Shown here one piece after another: positions 33,873 through 42,003 of a stretch of 64,000 nt of DNA. The notes below the pieces were generated by a model. That model searched no databases and was not told the origin of the DNA. It saw only the letters and a list, made by a program, of their open reading frames with translations. Position 1 is the first letter of the stretch; each line of letters opens with the position of its first letter. The translations under genes were made by a program, and so were the position numbers. The DNA is taken from contig JBFNNX010000031.1 in NCBI GenBank assembly GCA_040791665.1, positions 1 to 64,000 of the forward strand, written 5' to 3'. Source of the stretch: Thiodiazotropha sp040791665 (GTDB lineage: Bacteria; Pseudomonadota; Gammaproteobacteria; Chromatiales; Chromatiaceae).

Positions 33873-34289
33873 ATGGAAAATATCCCCATCAAACTGCTGA
33901 ACTGGAGCTGGTGCCTGCCGCAAACGCTGTTGGGGCTTTGTTGGTCGCTTGCGGTAACGGGTTTGCTGGATAGGGAGTCGCAAGAGATTGTCGCATGGCA
34001 GGGGGTATGCGCCATTCGCTATAACAAGCTGCAAGGCGGTGTCAGCCTGGGGCCTTTTCTGTTCTATCAGGCAACATCCAACGCTCATGATCTGCTCTGC
34101 CACGAGTATGGTCACTACCGACAGTCTCTGCTGCTCGGACCACTCTATCTTCCGCTCATCGGTCTGCCTTCCATCAGCTGGGCGATAGTGAAAAAGGCGG
34201 GATTCTTTGAGCGGATTCCTTATCGTGCCTTTCCCACGGAGCGGTGGGCGGACCGGCTGGCTCAATCGAGAGTCGAGTTGGAGAATTAA
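33873..34289 (+). CDS. Small membrane protein with an HExxH metalloprotease-like motif
   Basis: A 138-residue protein with a membrane helix near 13-32 and a second hydrophobic stretch near 85-105. H77-E78-Y-G-H81 in 'LCHEYGHYRQS' matches the HExxH zinc motif, and the following 'LLGPLYLPLIGLPSISW' recurs in small uncharacterised proteins with this motif. Substrate and activity are unknown; a third zinc ligand (possibly E132 or D128 in 'TERWADRLAQ') cannot be assigned. It stands alone after a hairpin. Confidence 0.75.
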   Translation: MENIPIKLLNWSWCLPQTLLGLCWSLAVTGLLDRESQEIVAWQGVCAIRYNKLQGGVSLGPFLFYQATSNAHDLLCHEYGHYRQSLLLGPLYLPLIGLPSISWAIVKKAGFFERIPYRAFPTERWADRLAQSRVELEN

Positions 34290-34408
34290 AAATCCCTGCT
34301 AGGGTTTATAAGATTGGGGAACCGCCGATTTGTTCAGAGCTTCCCTGGGGATTGAAGACATTAAACTTTGCATGACGGATTGATAACCATAGATTACGGC
34401 TGAGGTGG

Positions 34409-35302
34409 ATGATGAAAAAGTTGCTGCAATTGCTCATGATGCTCTCTGTTGCGCTTATCTTAAGTGGCTGCCCGGGCGACGATGACGACGACAATGGCGA
34501 TACCGGAACCACCACTACGGACAGCGGTGACACTGGAGGTGATAGCGGTGACACGGGAGGTGATAGCGGTGACACGGGAGGCGACAGTGGAGGTGATTCT
34601 AGCGGTGATGGCGATGGTAGCGTTTCAGGCAATCTGGTGCTACAGAGCGCGGACAGCCCCAGTGCGACACCCTGTCCGATGCAGGATATCCTCACTGACG
34701 CCAGCGCCATCTCTGCCTTGCGCACTGCGTTGGAGTCGGGCACCTTGCTCTATCTTGATGTTCCCTTCAACGGCAGCGACAGCGATATCTATCGCAAGAA
34801 ATGCGGCCTCGAGGGCTTTTGGAATCCGGCCGACAACACCGATGAGATAAGCCTTTCAGCCATCGGCCTCGATCCGGCAGGCGCACCGAATATCACTGAT
34901 CTGGTGTTGTTCGGCAATGCAGGTATCTGTGCCGAGGGTTTCAACAACAGCAGTTTCGGCGTTGGCGAGGGTTTCCCGGTGGCGGGCACCTACCGCAAGG
35001 AGATAAAGGCCGCCCATCTTGGCAGCACCTATCATCTGCGATTCAGGGCGGTAGTCAGCGGCAGTTCCGCCGGAAACACCTTTACCTCGGAAGGTATTAC
35101 GCCTTCGACAGGGCTGCGAACGCTGCACTACAGCGTGAACGGTGTCGAGACGCAGCACGACGATCTATTTTCAGCCCTCGTCAATGCCATGAGCGCCAGT
35201 ACAAGTGCGGCGCCCGGTGCAACCATCGAAGTGAGGAAGAGCGCCGGCGGCGCGGTGGTGTTTACTGCAGCGATTGAGGTGATTTGCGTCTCATCAAGTT
35301 GA
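34409..35302 (+). CDS. Lipoprotein with acidic Gly/Asp/Ser/Thr tandem-repeat linker
   Basis: A 297-residue lipoprotein with lipobox L-S-G-C (Cys at about 21). Next comes an extreme low-complexity acidic linker (about 22-72) including three GDTGGDS-type units, then a globular domain (about 75-297) that I do not recognise, with three cysteines that may form disulfides ('ATPCPMQD', 'KKCGLEGFW', 'NAGICAEGF'). The linker resembles stalks that hold surface lipoproteins away from the membrane and may bind calcium. The 3' end overlaps the convergent RND gene by 41 bases. Confidence 0.8.
   Translation: MMKKLLQLLMMLSVALILSGCPGDDDDDNGDTGTTTTDSGDTGGDSGDTGGDSGDTGGDSGGDSSGDGDGSVSGNLVLQSADSPSATPCPMQDILTDASAISALRTALESGTLLYLDVPFNGSDSDIYRKKCGLEGFWNPADNTDEISLSAIGLDPAGAPNITDLVLFGNAGICAEGFNNSSFGVGEGFPVAGTYRKEIKAAHLGSTYHLRFRAVVSGSSAGNTFTSEGITPSTGLRTLHYSVNGVETQHDDLFSALVNAMSASTSAAPGATIEVRKSAGGAVVFTAAIEVICVSSS
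34523..34585 (+). repeat. 21-bp in-frame tandem repeat, three copies
   Basis: Units at 34523-34543, 34544-34564 and 34565-34585; the first two differ at one base and the third at two more. Each encodes SGDTGGD. The unit is a multiple of three, so copy-number change would lengthen the linker without breaking the frame. Confidence 0.9.
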
Positions 35303-37343
35303 TGAGCGCGGGCAGGAGTGTCAGATCCATAAGCAGCGCAAGGGCCATGCCGACCGTCAACAGGAGAGCGATCTCCAGATTGGCTTGAAGCGAGGAGAGG
35401 GCCAGGGTTGAGACGCAGAGACAGAGCATCAGCGTTGTCGTAGTCAGTGCCGTACCGCTTCTGAGGGCATTGTGGCGCAGGATGCGGTTCAGCGATACCC
35501 ATGATTTACGGTGCCACAACAGATGAACGGTATCGTCGACTGACAGGCCGAACAGCATCGCCGGCACACCCAACAAGGCGAGCGACCAGTCGATGTCAGC
35601 CGCCCCCATAGAGCCGACAACAAACCAAAGCGGCAACAGGGTGACAACCAGGGCGGGCACCACCAGGCTGATCTGGCGAAACGCCAGCCAGAGAAGCAGC
35701 AGAATACCGGAGAGCGAGAGGAGTATGCCGCTGACCGCCCCCGATACAGCGAGTGATTCCACCGCAGGATAGAGGTAACCGGGACCATCGAAGACCAACC
35801 TGTGATGGCCAAGCATGGTCCGATCGAAATGTTCCAGCCAGTCGATGATTTCCCGTTGCCGCTCCTGATTGAGAGACGAGAAGAAAACATCTATCCGGGC
35901 TACGCCGCTGCTGTCAACCAGTCGTGACCATTGGTCAGAAATCTTGTCGCCATCGATACACGCCTCATCGCAGACCGCCTGTACGATCGCGGCGGGTAAG
36001 ACAATGCGGGACTCCGGCAATTTGCTCACATAGTCTGTCGTGACGATTAAGGCGTGCAACAGGCGCTTCCTGTTTTCACCGCTCGGTTTTTCCGCCGTCA
36101 AGTAGATGCTCAAGGGGCGTAAATCACTGGTAAGCAGCTGTTGCAGTCTCTCTGTCTGTTGACTCAGTGGATGATCATGGGAAAAGATATTTGGGAAAGG
36201 GGTTTGCGTCGTGACTCGGGTGGCAAAAGGGACTAGCGAAACGGCAACGGTCACCCACAGAACCAGTGTCGCCAGAGGATGCCGCAGAGATGCTCTGACT
36301 AAGGTGTGGCTCATAACGGCAAAGGGATTGGTGACGTAAGGCCGCGACTCTTGCGCATGGCGATGATTCAGTAGCAACCAACCGAGAAGAAATGTAAACC
36401 CCATCGCAAGCAGGGTGCCGACTGCTGCGGTTAATCCGAAGCTGCGCAATAGGGGAGAGTCGCCTTGTAGCGCCAGAGCCCCAAAACCGACAAACGTCGT
36501 CGCCGTGGTAATCGCGCAGGGAGGGGCCAACTCGCGAACAGCATGCTGGAAAGCGCGGGACGATCCACGTCTTTGATAGGTTTCGATACGTTCAACAAGA
36601 TGTGCCGCATCCATCGAGGATACCGCCCAGACCAATGGTATGACAGCAAGCAGTAAGGCGTTGAAACCGCCATGCAGGCTCAGATTGAATAAAAGCAGGG
36701 TGGTTGTGGTCGTCATACTAGCCGTTAGAAAAATGAATGCCGGCGCGGCAAACGACCTGAATGCAAGCAGAGGAACCACAAAGATGATGATGCCAAGCAG
36801 GGGTGCTATTCGAACCAGATCATTGCTGGCGGCTTGCCAGGATGCACGTCGAACCAATTCTGGAGCAAACAGCTGACTCTGCTTGACGGCGACGGGTGTC
36901 AGGTTCTCAACGAGTTTTGTCTCTAACTCGTGATAGATCGATGGATGAATCTCAGCTTGATTGTTGGGAATGCTGCGCCAGAACAGGATTGGATCGGAAT
37001 GGTTCCGCTCACCGTTGCTGCAATCTGTCAGGGTGAGTCGGGCGGCATCGGATGGCTCGCTCGCAGGCTGTGAAGATATACAGAGTATCTGCAGACCTGA
37101 GATCGATTCGCGGAGTTGTGTCAGGAACCGTTTTCTCGGTTCATGTTGCAATGATGCGGGGAGATTCAGCAGTGCGAATTGCGTGGCACTGCTCAACGAA
37201 CCACGAATCTGCTTTGACTTTGCGAGTGTGTGGGGCGGCAGCAGTTGTTCGGCTGTCGGGGTCGGCGATGGTTGGAACCGTGACGACATGACGGCCCAAA
37301 CCGTGATCATCAGAGCGGTTGCAAGGGCGAGGCGGAGATTCAT
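35262..37343 (-). CDS. RND/MMPL-family inner-membrane exporter-like protein
   Basis: A 693-residue polytopic protein with two MMPL-like halves. After a signal-anchor helix there is a periplasmic loop (about 30-175), a first membrane block (about 180-330), a second periplasmic domain (about 380-520) and a second membrane block (about 530-690) with 'LLGVPAMLFGLSVDDTVHLLWH', which carries the 'GLSVDDTVHL' motif of the RND/Patched superfamily. It is smaller than AcrB-type pumps and closer to hopanoid/lipid exporters. Substrate unknown. The first half reads 'AVSSMDAAHLVERIETY', a degenerate version of the same motif. It lies 76 bases downstream of the PilZ gene on the same strand. Confidence 0.85.
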   Translation of the reverse strand: MNLRLALATALMITVWAVMSSRFQPSPTPTAEQLLPPHTLAKSKQIRGSLSSATQFALLNLPASLQHEPRKRFLTQLRESISGLQILCISSQPASEPSDAARLTLTDCSNGERNHSDPILFWRSIPNNQAEIHPSIYHELETKLVENLTPVAVKQSQLFAPELVRRASWQAASNDLVRIAPLLGIIIFVVPLLAFRSFAAPAFIFLTASMTTTTTLLLFNLSLHGGFNALLLAVIPLVWAVSSMDAAHLVERIETYQRRGSSRAFQHAVRELAPPCAITTATTFVGFGALALQGDSPLLRSFGLTAAVGTLLAMGFTFLLGWLLLNHRHAQESRPYVTNPFAVMSHTLVRASLRHPLATLVLWVTVAVSLVPFATRVTTQTPFPNIFSHDHPLSQQTERLQQLLTSDLRPLSIYLTAEKPSGENRKRLLHALIVTTDYVSKLPESRIVLPAAIVQAVCDEACIDGDKISDQWSRLVDSSGVARIDVFFSSLNQERQREIIDWLEHFDRTMLGHHRLVFDGPGYLYPAVESLAVSGAVSGILLSLSGILLLLWLAFRQISLVVPALVVTLLPLWFVVGSMGAADIDWSLALLGVPAMLFGLSVDDTVHLLWHRKSWVSLNRILRHNALRSGTALTTTTLMLCLCVSTLALSSLQANLEIALLLTVGMALALLMDLTLLPALINLMRRKSPQSLQ

Positions 37344-37419
37344 CAGAATGCCGCTCCCGGATAGTGGTCAGGGCGAATCTCTCAGTTGACCCGTACAGAG
37401 CCTATAGCAATGCAGTGTA

Positions 37420-37761
37420 TCAATTTGAATGCCAGTTAAGGATGAGCTCATCGATGACCAATACATCCTCGGCGTTGATGTCAATGATATGGAACCCGCT
37501 CCAGAAACTATCAGGTTGGGAGGCTTCGGTACACCAGACGGCTTCCGCGGCGAATGAGATCTTCTCTTGATCATTCTTCTGGTTTGGAAGAAGCAGATTG
37601 AGTTGATAAACCGATCCGGTAACCATAGGCTCATCGCTCAACAGCATCAGTCCTTCTGCGCTGATGTTAACCACACGTCCGATATGACTGCCTGTTATTT
37701 GATCTGCGATGATCAGTACTTCGTTGGCTACTTTACGTGGAGAATGACGTTGTTCTTGCAT
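37420..37761 (-). CDS. Single-domain PilZ c-di-GMP receptor
   Basis: A 113-residue protein that is little more than a PilZ domain. The c-di-GMP-binding motifs are intact: R5-x3-R9 in 'QRHSPRKV' and N32-x-S34-x2-G37 in 'NISAEGL'. ATG 37761 has AGGAA upstream and directly precedes the RxxxR motif, so it is preferred over a longer frame from 37830 that overlaps the upstream gene. It starts 19 bases after the DUF1631 gene stops, so the two form a unit. It probably passes c-di-GMP signals to a surface or motility target. Confidence 0.9.
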   Translation of the reverse strand: MQEQRHSPRKVANEVLIIADQITGSHIGRVVNISAEGLMLLSDEPMVTGSVYQLNLLLPNQKNDQEKISFAAEAVWCTEASQPDSFWSGFHIIDINAEDVLVIDELILNWHSN

Positions 37762-37780
37762 GTAATCATTTCCTATGTCC

Positions 37781-40171
37781 TTAGCGGACCTCTTTACCTT
37801 CGTTTTCCTCATCATCTTGGATGAGTTCACTTGCTATATCGTCTGTGGTTTTCAAGGAGCGCTGGAGCATACGTCTGATCGCATGCAGTGTTCTCTCGAC
37901 AAACGGATCGCTGCTGTCTTCAAGGATTGTCGATTCACCTTTGAGTATCTCTTGCGCCAAAGTTCTTAATGGCTTGATGGCGGTTTGAACACCGGCTCTG
38001 TCGACAAACATACAGGAGGCAGTCAATGGGCTTAACCACGACAGTTTTACCTTTTGCGATTCACCACTCTGCGAATCTTTTATTTCGAACCAGGTGCCGA
38101 ACTTGATCTTACGCAATTTTTCCATCATTGCTTCTTCGTCTTCAGGAATCTCCTCTTCATCGGCCTGTTCAGTGGTTGACTCGGCAGTGGCGGGGGCGGG
38201 TTTTCTGGGCTCCGCTTTCAATACGGTCTTGTCTGAAATCGGTACCACGGTATCCGAGGTCTTGGCCGATTTCATCGCTTGTTCCGAGGCCATGGATGCT
38301 GTTTCGGCATTGCTGAGCAGACCGAAAAGTACCTGGCTCTTCTCCTGATGGAATCCACCCAGTGAAGCCAGGCCGTCCTCAATGGATTTCCTCAAATCAG
38401 GCAGTGTCTTCTCCAACTCTTCGCGTTCACTCTGATCTTTGGGTTCAAACGTCCAGGCAATTTCATCAGCGATGCGAAGCGCCTCTTTCCAGTCATCGCT
38501 CATTTCGCCGTCAGGATGGCGCAAGAGGACAAAGACAAGTTTGTCGACCCAGGTTTTTTCCAGGAACTCCTTGACCGGTTGAGGGAGGTTTTCACTGAAA
38601 GAGCGGGCTCTCATCTCCTGGGATGCGCGCTGCCTGGCAATATTCAGCTTTTCTCTGCCCTTGATGGAGTCCTGTGCGCGCTTTTCGAGAATGTCAGACT
38701 TACGCCTGAACTCATCCATACGTTTCTTGAATGCCTCCAGCAGTGTGCCGAACAGACTGACGTTATCAGAAAACTCTTTCAGCACCCGGTCTATGACATT
38801 CTGCATATCGGGGTAGATACCCCTTTTCAGATTGCGTTCGTCGATCCAGTGACTGCCGGCTTCAACCAAAGAATCGAGCAGTTGTCGTGCTTCATGATTG
38901 CTGTCGGTTAGCAGTTTGCGATCAATGATCGCGACTTTCAGGTAGGGGGTATGCAGATGACTGATCAAGGCCTTGGCCACGGCAGGGAGAACAGGATCAT
39001 TCAACATATACTCGAACAGCATGCCCACCAGGTCGATGGTATCCTCATCCGCAGCCTCGAGGCGGTCCGCGCCAACCTCGTTATAGAGTTTATGACGCTC
39101 TTCGGCTAGCGTGTGTTTCACCCGAATCAGGAATTGTTCATCGATCTCGATATTCGAGATCGCCGCACCGGGCGCATTGACATCCGGTATCATATCGGAA
39201 CGTTGGGCCGGTTGGATGTTACTCAGAGCGGCGACAAGATTCTCTTGTGTGGCGGGCGGTGCACTTCCAAGCTGCCGGCCGGCCGCCTTTGCCGACGCTT
39301 CCTTAGCGGCTAGCTTCTCCGGCGAAATGCGGCGCCGGCTGGCCATCATATCCAAAATCGATCCGAACAGCTCCTCTCCCAACTCTTCCTGGGTTTGCTC
39401 CTGTTGCTGTTCAGGATGCTCCTCATCCTTTGCCGATGCCCCTCCCTTCGCATCAGGCGATTTTTGTATTGCCGGCCTTAAGTGAGGTAGAACACCGGCC
39501 TCCTTCAGACTGTTGTTAAAGTCATCGTAGATCGATCCCAGCTGTTTGAGTACATACTTGTCGAACAGGGCGAGGATGATGACCTTGATCCGCGCTTCCA
39601 AACCCAATGCATCGATAGCTTCGCTGAAAGCATGGGCCAGATGATGCGGGCCGGAAGGGATCTGTTTGTGTTTAACACTACGTCCGCCACTCACTACACT
39701 CAGGCGCTGACCAAGCGCATACAGCTGGGAGCGATGGTGTCCCACCGTGCGACTGATCATATTTTCCAGTGCGGTGGTTACATCCATAGATTCATGATCG
39801 ACGAGTTCCAGTTCCGTATCTTCGCTGTGATCCAAAAAGCTGTCGATCTCAGGCTGGTCATGCCAGAACTTATCGAATCCTTCACTCAGCAGTTCCCGAA
39901 ACTCATGCTCAACCAGGCCATGTCTGTTTCGGATCATCGCCATTGCCTCGAAAAAGCGATTTTGTATTTCGTTGGTCTCTGCCTTTTGGGCAAAACTGGT
40001 GAGTGCTTTGTCGGAGTTGTTGAAAAGCTCCGTCAAGAGGGCGTTTATGTAGACAATTACAGTGTCCTTACAGCGATTCAACACCGGCTGAAACTGACTC
40101 TGGTATTTGTTTCTTCTATCCTGTATTGACACGTTTGAAGGATCCTTAAGTGAATCAGTGGCGATACCCAA
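37781..40171 (-). CDS. DUF1631-family protein
   Basis: A 796-residue largely helical cytoplasmic protein of the DUF1631 family, which is common in beta- and gammaproteobacteria and has no defined role. Visible features: an N-terminal helical block 'VYINALLTELFNNSDKALTSFAQKAETNEIQNRFFEAMAMI', a Gln/Glu-rich linker ('EHPEQQQEQTQEELGEELF'), and a C-terminal beta-rich segment 'FGTWFEI...SWLSPLTASCMFVDRAG' that resembles a divergent PilZ-like fold, fitting its pairing with a real PilZ gene. The longest frame starts at TTG 40171; GTG 40132, with AGGA upstream, is a plausible alternative. Confidence 0.85.
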   Translation of the reverse strand: MGIATDSLKDPSNVSIQDRRNKYQSQFQPVLNRCKDTVIVYINALLTELFNNSDKALTSFAQKAETNEIQNRFFEAMAMIRNRHGLVEHEFRELLSEGFDKFWHDQPEIDSFLDHSEDTELELVDHESMDVTTALENMISRTVGHHRSQLYALGQRLSVVSGGRSVKHKQIPSGPHHLAHAFSEAIDALGLEARIKVIILALFDKYVLKQLGSIYDDFNNSLKEAGVLPHLRPAIQKSPDAKGGASAKDEEHPEQQQEQTQEELGEELFGSILDMMASRRRISPEKLAAKEASAKAAGRQLGSAPPATQENLVAALSNIQPAQRSDMIPDVNAPGAAISNIEIDEQFLIRVKHTLAEERHKLYNEVGADRLEAADEDTIDLVGMLFEYMLNDPVLPAVAKALISHLHTPYLKVAIIDRKLLTDSNHEARQLLDSLVEAGSHWIDERNLKRGIYPDMQNVIDRVLKEFSDNVSLFGTLLEAFKKRMDEFRRKSDILEKRAQDSIKGREKLNIARQRASQEMRARSFSENLPQPVKEFLEKTWVDKLVFVLLRHPDGEMSDDWKEALRIADEIAWTFEPKDQSEREELEKTLPDLRKSIEDGLASLGGFHQEKSQVLFGLLSNAETASMASEQAMKSAKTSDTVVPISDKTVLKAEPRKPAPATAESTTEQADEEEIPEDEEAMMEKLRKIKFGTWFEIKDSQSGESQKVKLSWLSPLTASCMFVDRAGVQTAIKPLRTLAQEILKGESTILEDSSDPFVERTLHAIRRMLQRSLKTTDDIASELIQDDEENEGKEVR

Positions 40172-40356
40172 AAAGAGTTGATCTTGCTAAAACTTGATTT
40201 TTCTATAGTTTGTGCAATTACAATAGCTAAAGAGTAGCACGAAGAGTGCCTAAGATGAACAATCCGATGTCTCTCGCAGTATTGTGCCCCAAGCTATTAT
40301 TACAAATTCTCACATTCCCCATATCATGCCGTTGGGCCGCTAGGTGTAACGACATC

Positions 40357-40578
40357 TCAATCGTCCCCAATGACTTTCTTGCTGGATTCCGTCGGTGAGA
40401 GCAGCAGCTCTCCCTGACCGACACTGTTGGCGAACACCATGCGATAGGCGACACCGTCATCCTGGGTATACGCGGCACGCAGTTTTTTCACCTTTTCCTT
40501 GGCCGGTTTGTACTTTTCCTCTTCGTCGAGGTATTCCAGGCTGTTGTCAGCTGAAACTTTGAAAATGTAGAAAGGCAT
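40357..40578 (-). CDS. Small conserved hypothetical protein, 73 aa
   Basis: A short soluble protein starting 'MPFYIFKVSADNSLEYLDEEEKYKPAKEKVKKLRA', with a beta-strand start, a charged helix and 'YRMVFANSVGQGELLLSP'. I do not recognise a named family. A ribosome-site-like GGAGCTGG precedes the ATG. It is transcribed divergently from the HDOD gene and in the same direction as the DUF1631 gene, 185 bases from the latter. Confidence 0.72.
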   Translation of the reverse strand: MPFYIFKVSADNSLEYLDEEEKYKPAKEKVKKLRAAYTQDDGVAYRMVFANSVGQGELLLSPTESSKKVIGDD

Positions 40579-40783
40579 GTTTCCAGCTCCGTCCCCGTCT
40601 TGTGGAGGTCAAGATTCCGATATAAATGTCGATAACAATGGATGTATACCATAGCCGACACTGTATACAAGCCAGCATGATAGCTGAGTTTGATGTGGAA
40701 CAGTACAACAATATCCCTTGTATATCAGTGAATTATTACCTGACAGATAGGGATGTTGAATGTTGCGCCCTGAGGTGAAAATC

Positions 40784-41656
40784 ATGACTCCTCAACAACT
40801 TGTGATCGAGATCGAAAGCTTGGTTTCTCTGCCTGATGTCTGTGTCAAGGTGAATCGGCTGATCGACGCTCCGAACTACTCTGCCGCAACCCTGGGCGAT
40901 ATTATTTCCCAAGATACCGATCTGTCGGCCCGTCTGTTACGGCTGGTGAATAGCGCATTTTTCAATTTAAAGGCCCCGGTGGAGACTATATCGAGGGCTA
41001 TCACCATCATTGGTACGAGTGAGCTGCGTAATCTGGTGATGGCCACCACAGCGACACGGGTTTTTACCGGAATTCCTGCTGATCTTGTGGACATGACCGA
41101 ATATTGGCGCTACTCGATAACGGCCGGCGTAATTGCGGGTGAACTGGCCAAACGCTGCAACGTATTGCACAGCGAGCGGTTATTCGTCATGGGGGTATTG
41201 CACGATATCGGCCGATTGGCGATCTATCTGAAAATGCCACAGGAGGCGAGAGATATCCTTTTGATAACCGGTGGCGACGATACCCTGTTGCCGGATGCGG
41301 AGCATGATGTCCTCGGCTTCACTCATATGGATGTCGGTGAAGCCTTGCTAAGGAAATGGAGGTTGCCAGAAAGCATCGTTTCAGTTGTTGCGCACCACCA
41401 TCGACCGGCAGCCACACAGTTTTTTCAACTGGAGACCTCCCTGCTCTCCCTCGCGGCGGTATTGGCCTACTCCGAAATCAGTGGTGTCGAGTGGGACGAG
41501 GCCGTTGAACTTGCGGACCCTCTTGTCTGGAAACAGACCGGCCTGGAACTTGAGCAACTGGAGGCCATCATGGAACAAACGCCACGCAAGGTCATTGAGA
41601 TCATGGATGTAGTGCTGGGACCGAAAGTCAGGCCATTGAAGAGCCAACCCCACTAA
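40784..41656 (+). CDS. HDOD-domain signalling protein
   Basis: A 290-residue HDOD protein (modified HD-GYP fold without catalytic metal residues). 'LARLLRLVNSAFF'-type block ('LSARLLRLVNSAFFNLKAPVETISRAITIIGTSELRNLVMA') is the family signature; 'VMGVLHDIGRLAIYLKMP' keeps an HD pair and 'AHHHRP' follows. HDOD proteins act in signal networks, often linked to c-di-GMP and motility, which suits the neighbouring PilZ gene. The frame opens at ATG 40760, but ATG 40784 has GAGGTG at good spacing and gives the common 'MTPQ' start. Confidence 0.88.
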   Translation: MTPQQLVIEIESLVSLPDVCVKVNRLIDAPNYSAATLGDIISQDTDLSARLLRLVNSAFFNLKAPVETISRAITIIGTSELRNLVMATTATRVFTGIPADLVDMTEYWRYSITAGVIAGELAKRCNVLHSERLFVMGVLHDIGRLAIYLKMPQEARDILLITGGDDTLLPDAEHDVLGFTHMDVGEALLRKWRLPESIVSVVAHHHRPAATQFFQLETSLLSLAAVLAYSEISGVEWDEAVELADPLVWKQTGLELEQLEAIMEQTPRKVIEIMDVVLGPKVRPLKSQPH

Positions 41657-42003
41657 CCGTTTTCCATACTCCGCTGTCAGGTTCGGCTAACGCTAATCCA
41701 ATCAGCGCTGCCGGGACTGTTTTATTCTTCCGCCAAGGCATGACGAGCGATGTGTCGTCGTTCTACACTAGACCCGCTACTTCGGTTTGCGCCTGAAAAA
41801 AGTGCCACTTCGTGTTGTCCGTCGATAACCTGAACTCAGCAAACTTTCTCTCCTTGCACCTCGATTGGCGCTGTCCAAGACACACAGGAACCTATTGGAT
41901 GAGCGTTAACGGGCCCCGGACAAGACGACAGTTTGCTGTCGTTATGTCTTATTCAGGACCCGGACTCAGTGATTGAGTCCCAAACAGGTTAGAATACGGC
42001 CTC
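41657..42003. other. Intergenic region before recC with two hairpins
   Basis: No gene is supported. Two perfect 7-bp hairpins lie close together: ACGACAG/CTGTCGT (41925-41931, 41936-41942) and GGACTCA/TGAGTCC (41962-41968, 41974-41980). Both lie within 80 bases of the recC start and could be structures in the recC leader. No T run follows either. Confidence 0.5.

Noticed and set aside
34523..34585. CRISPR-like repeats
   Set aside because: The units are contiguous without spacers and lie in frame in a lipoprotein gene.
41962..41980. tRNA-like hairpin before recC
   Set aside because: Only a single stem is present; no cloverleaf, anticodon arm or T-loop sequence can be built around it.
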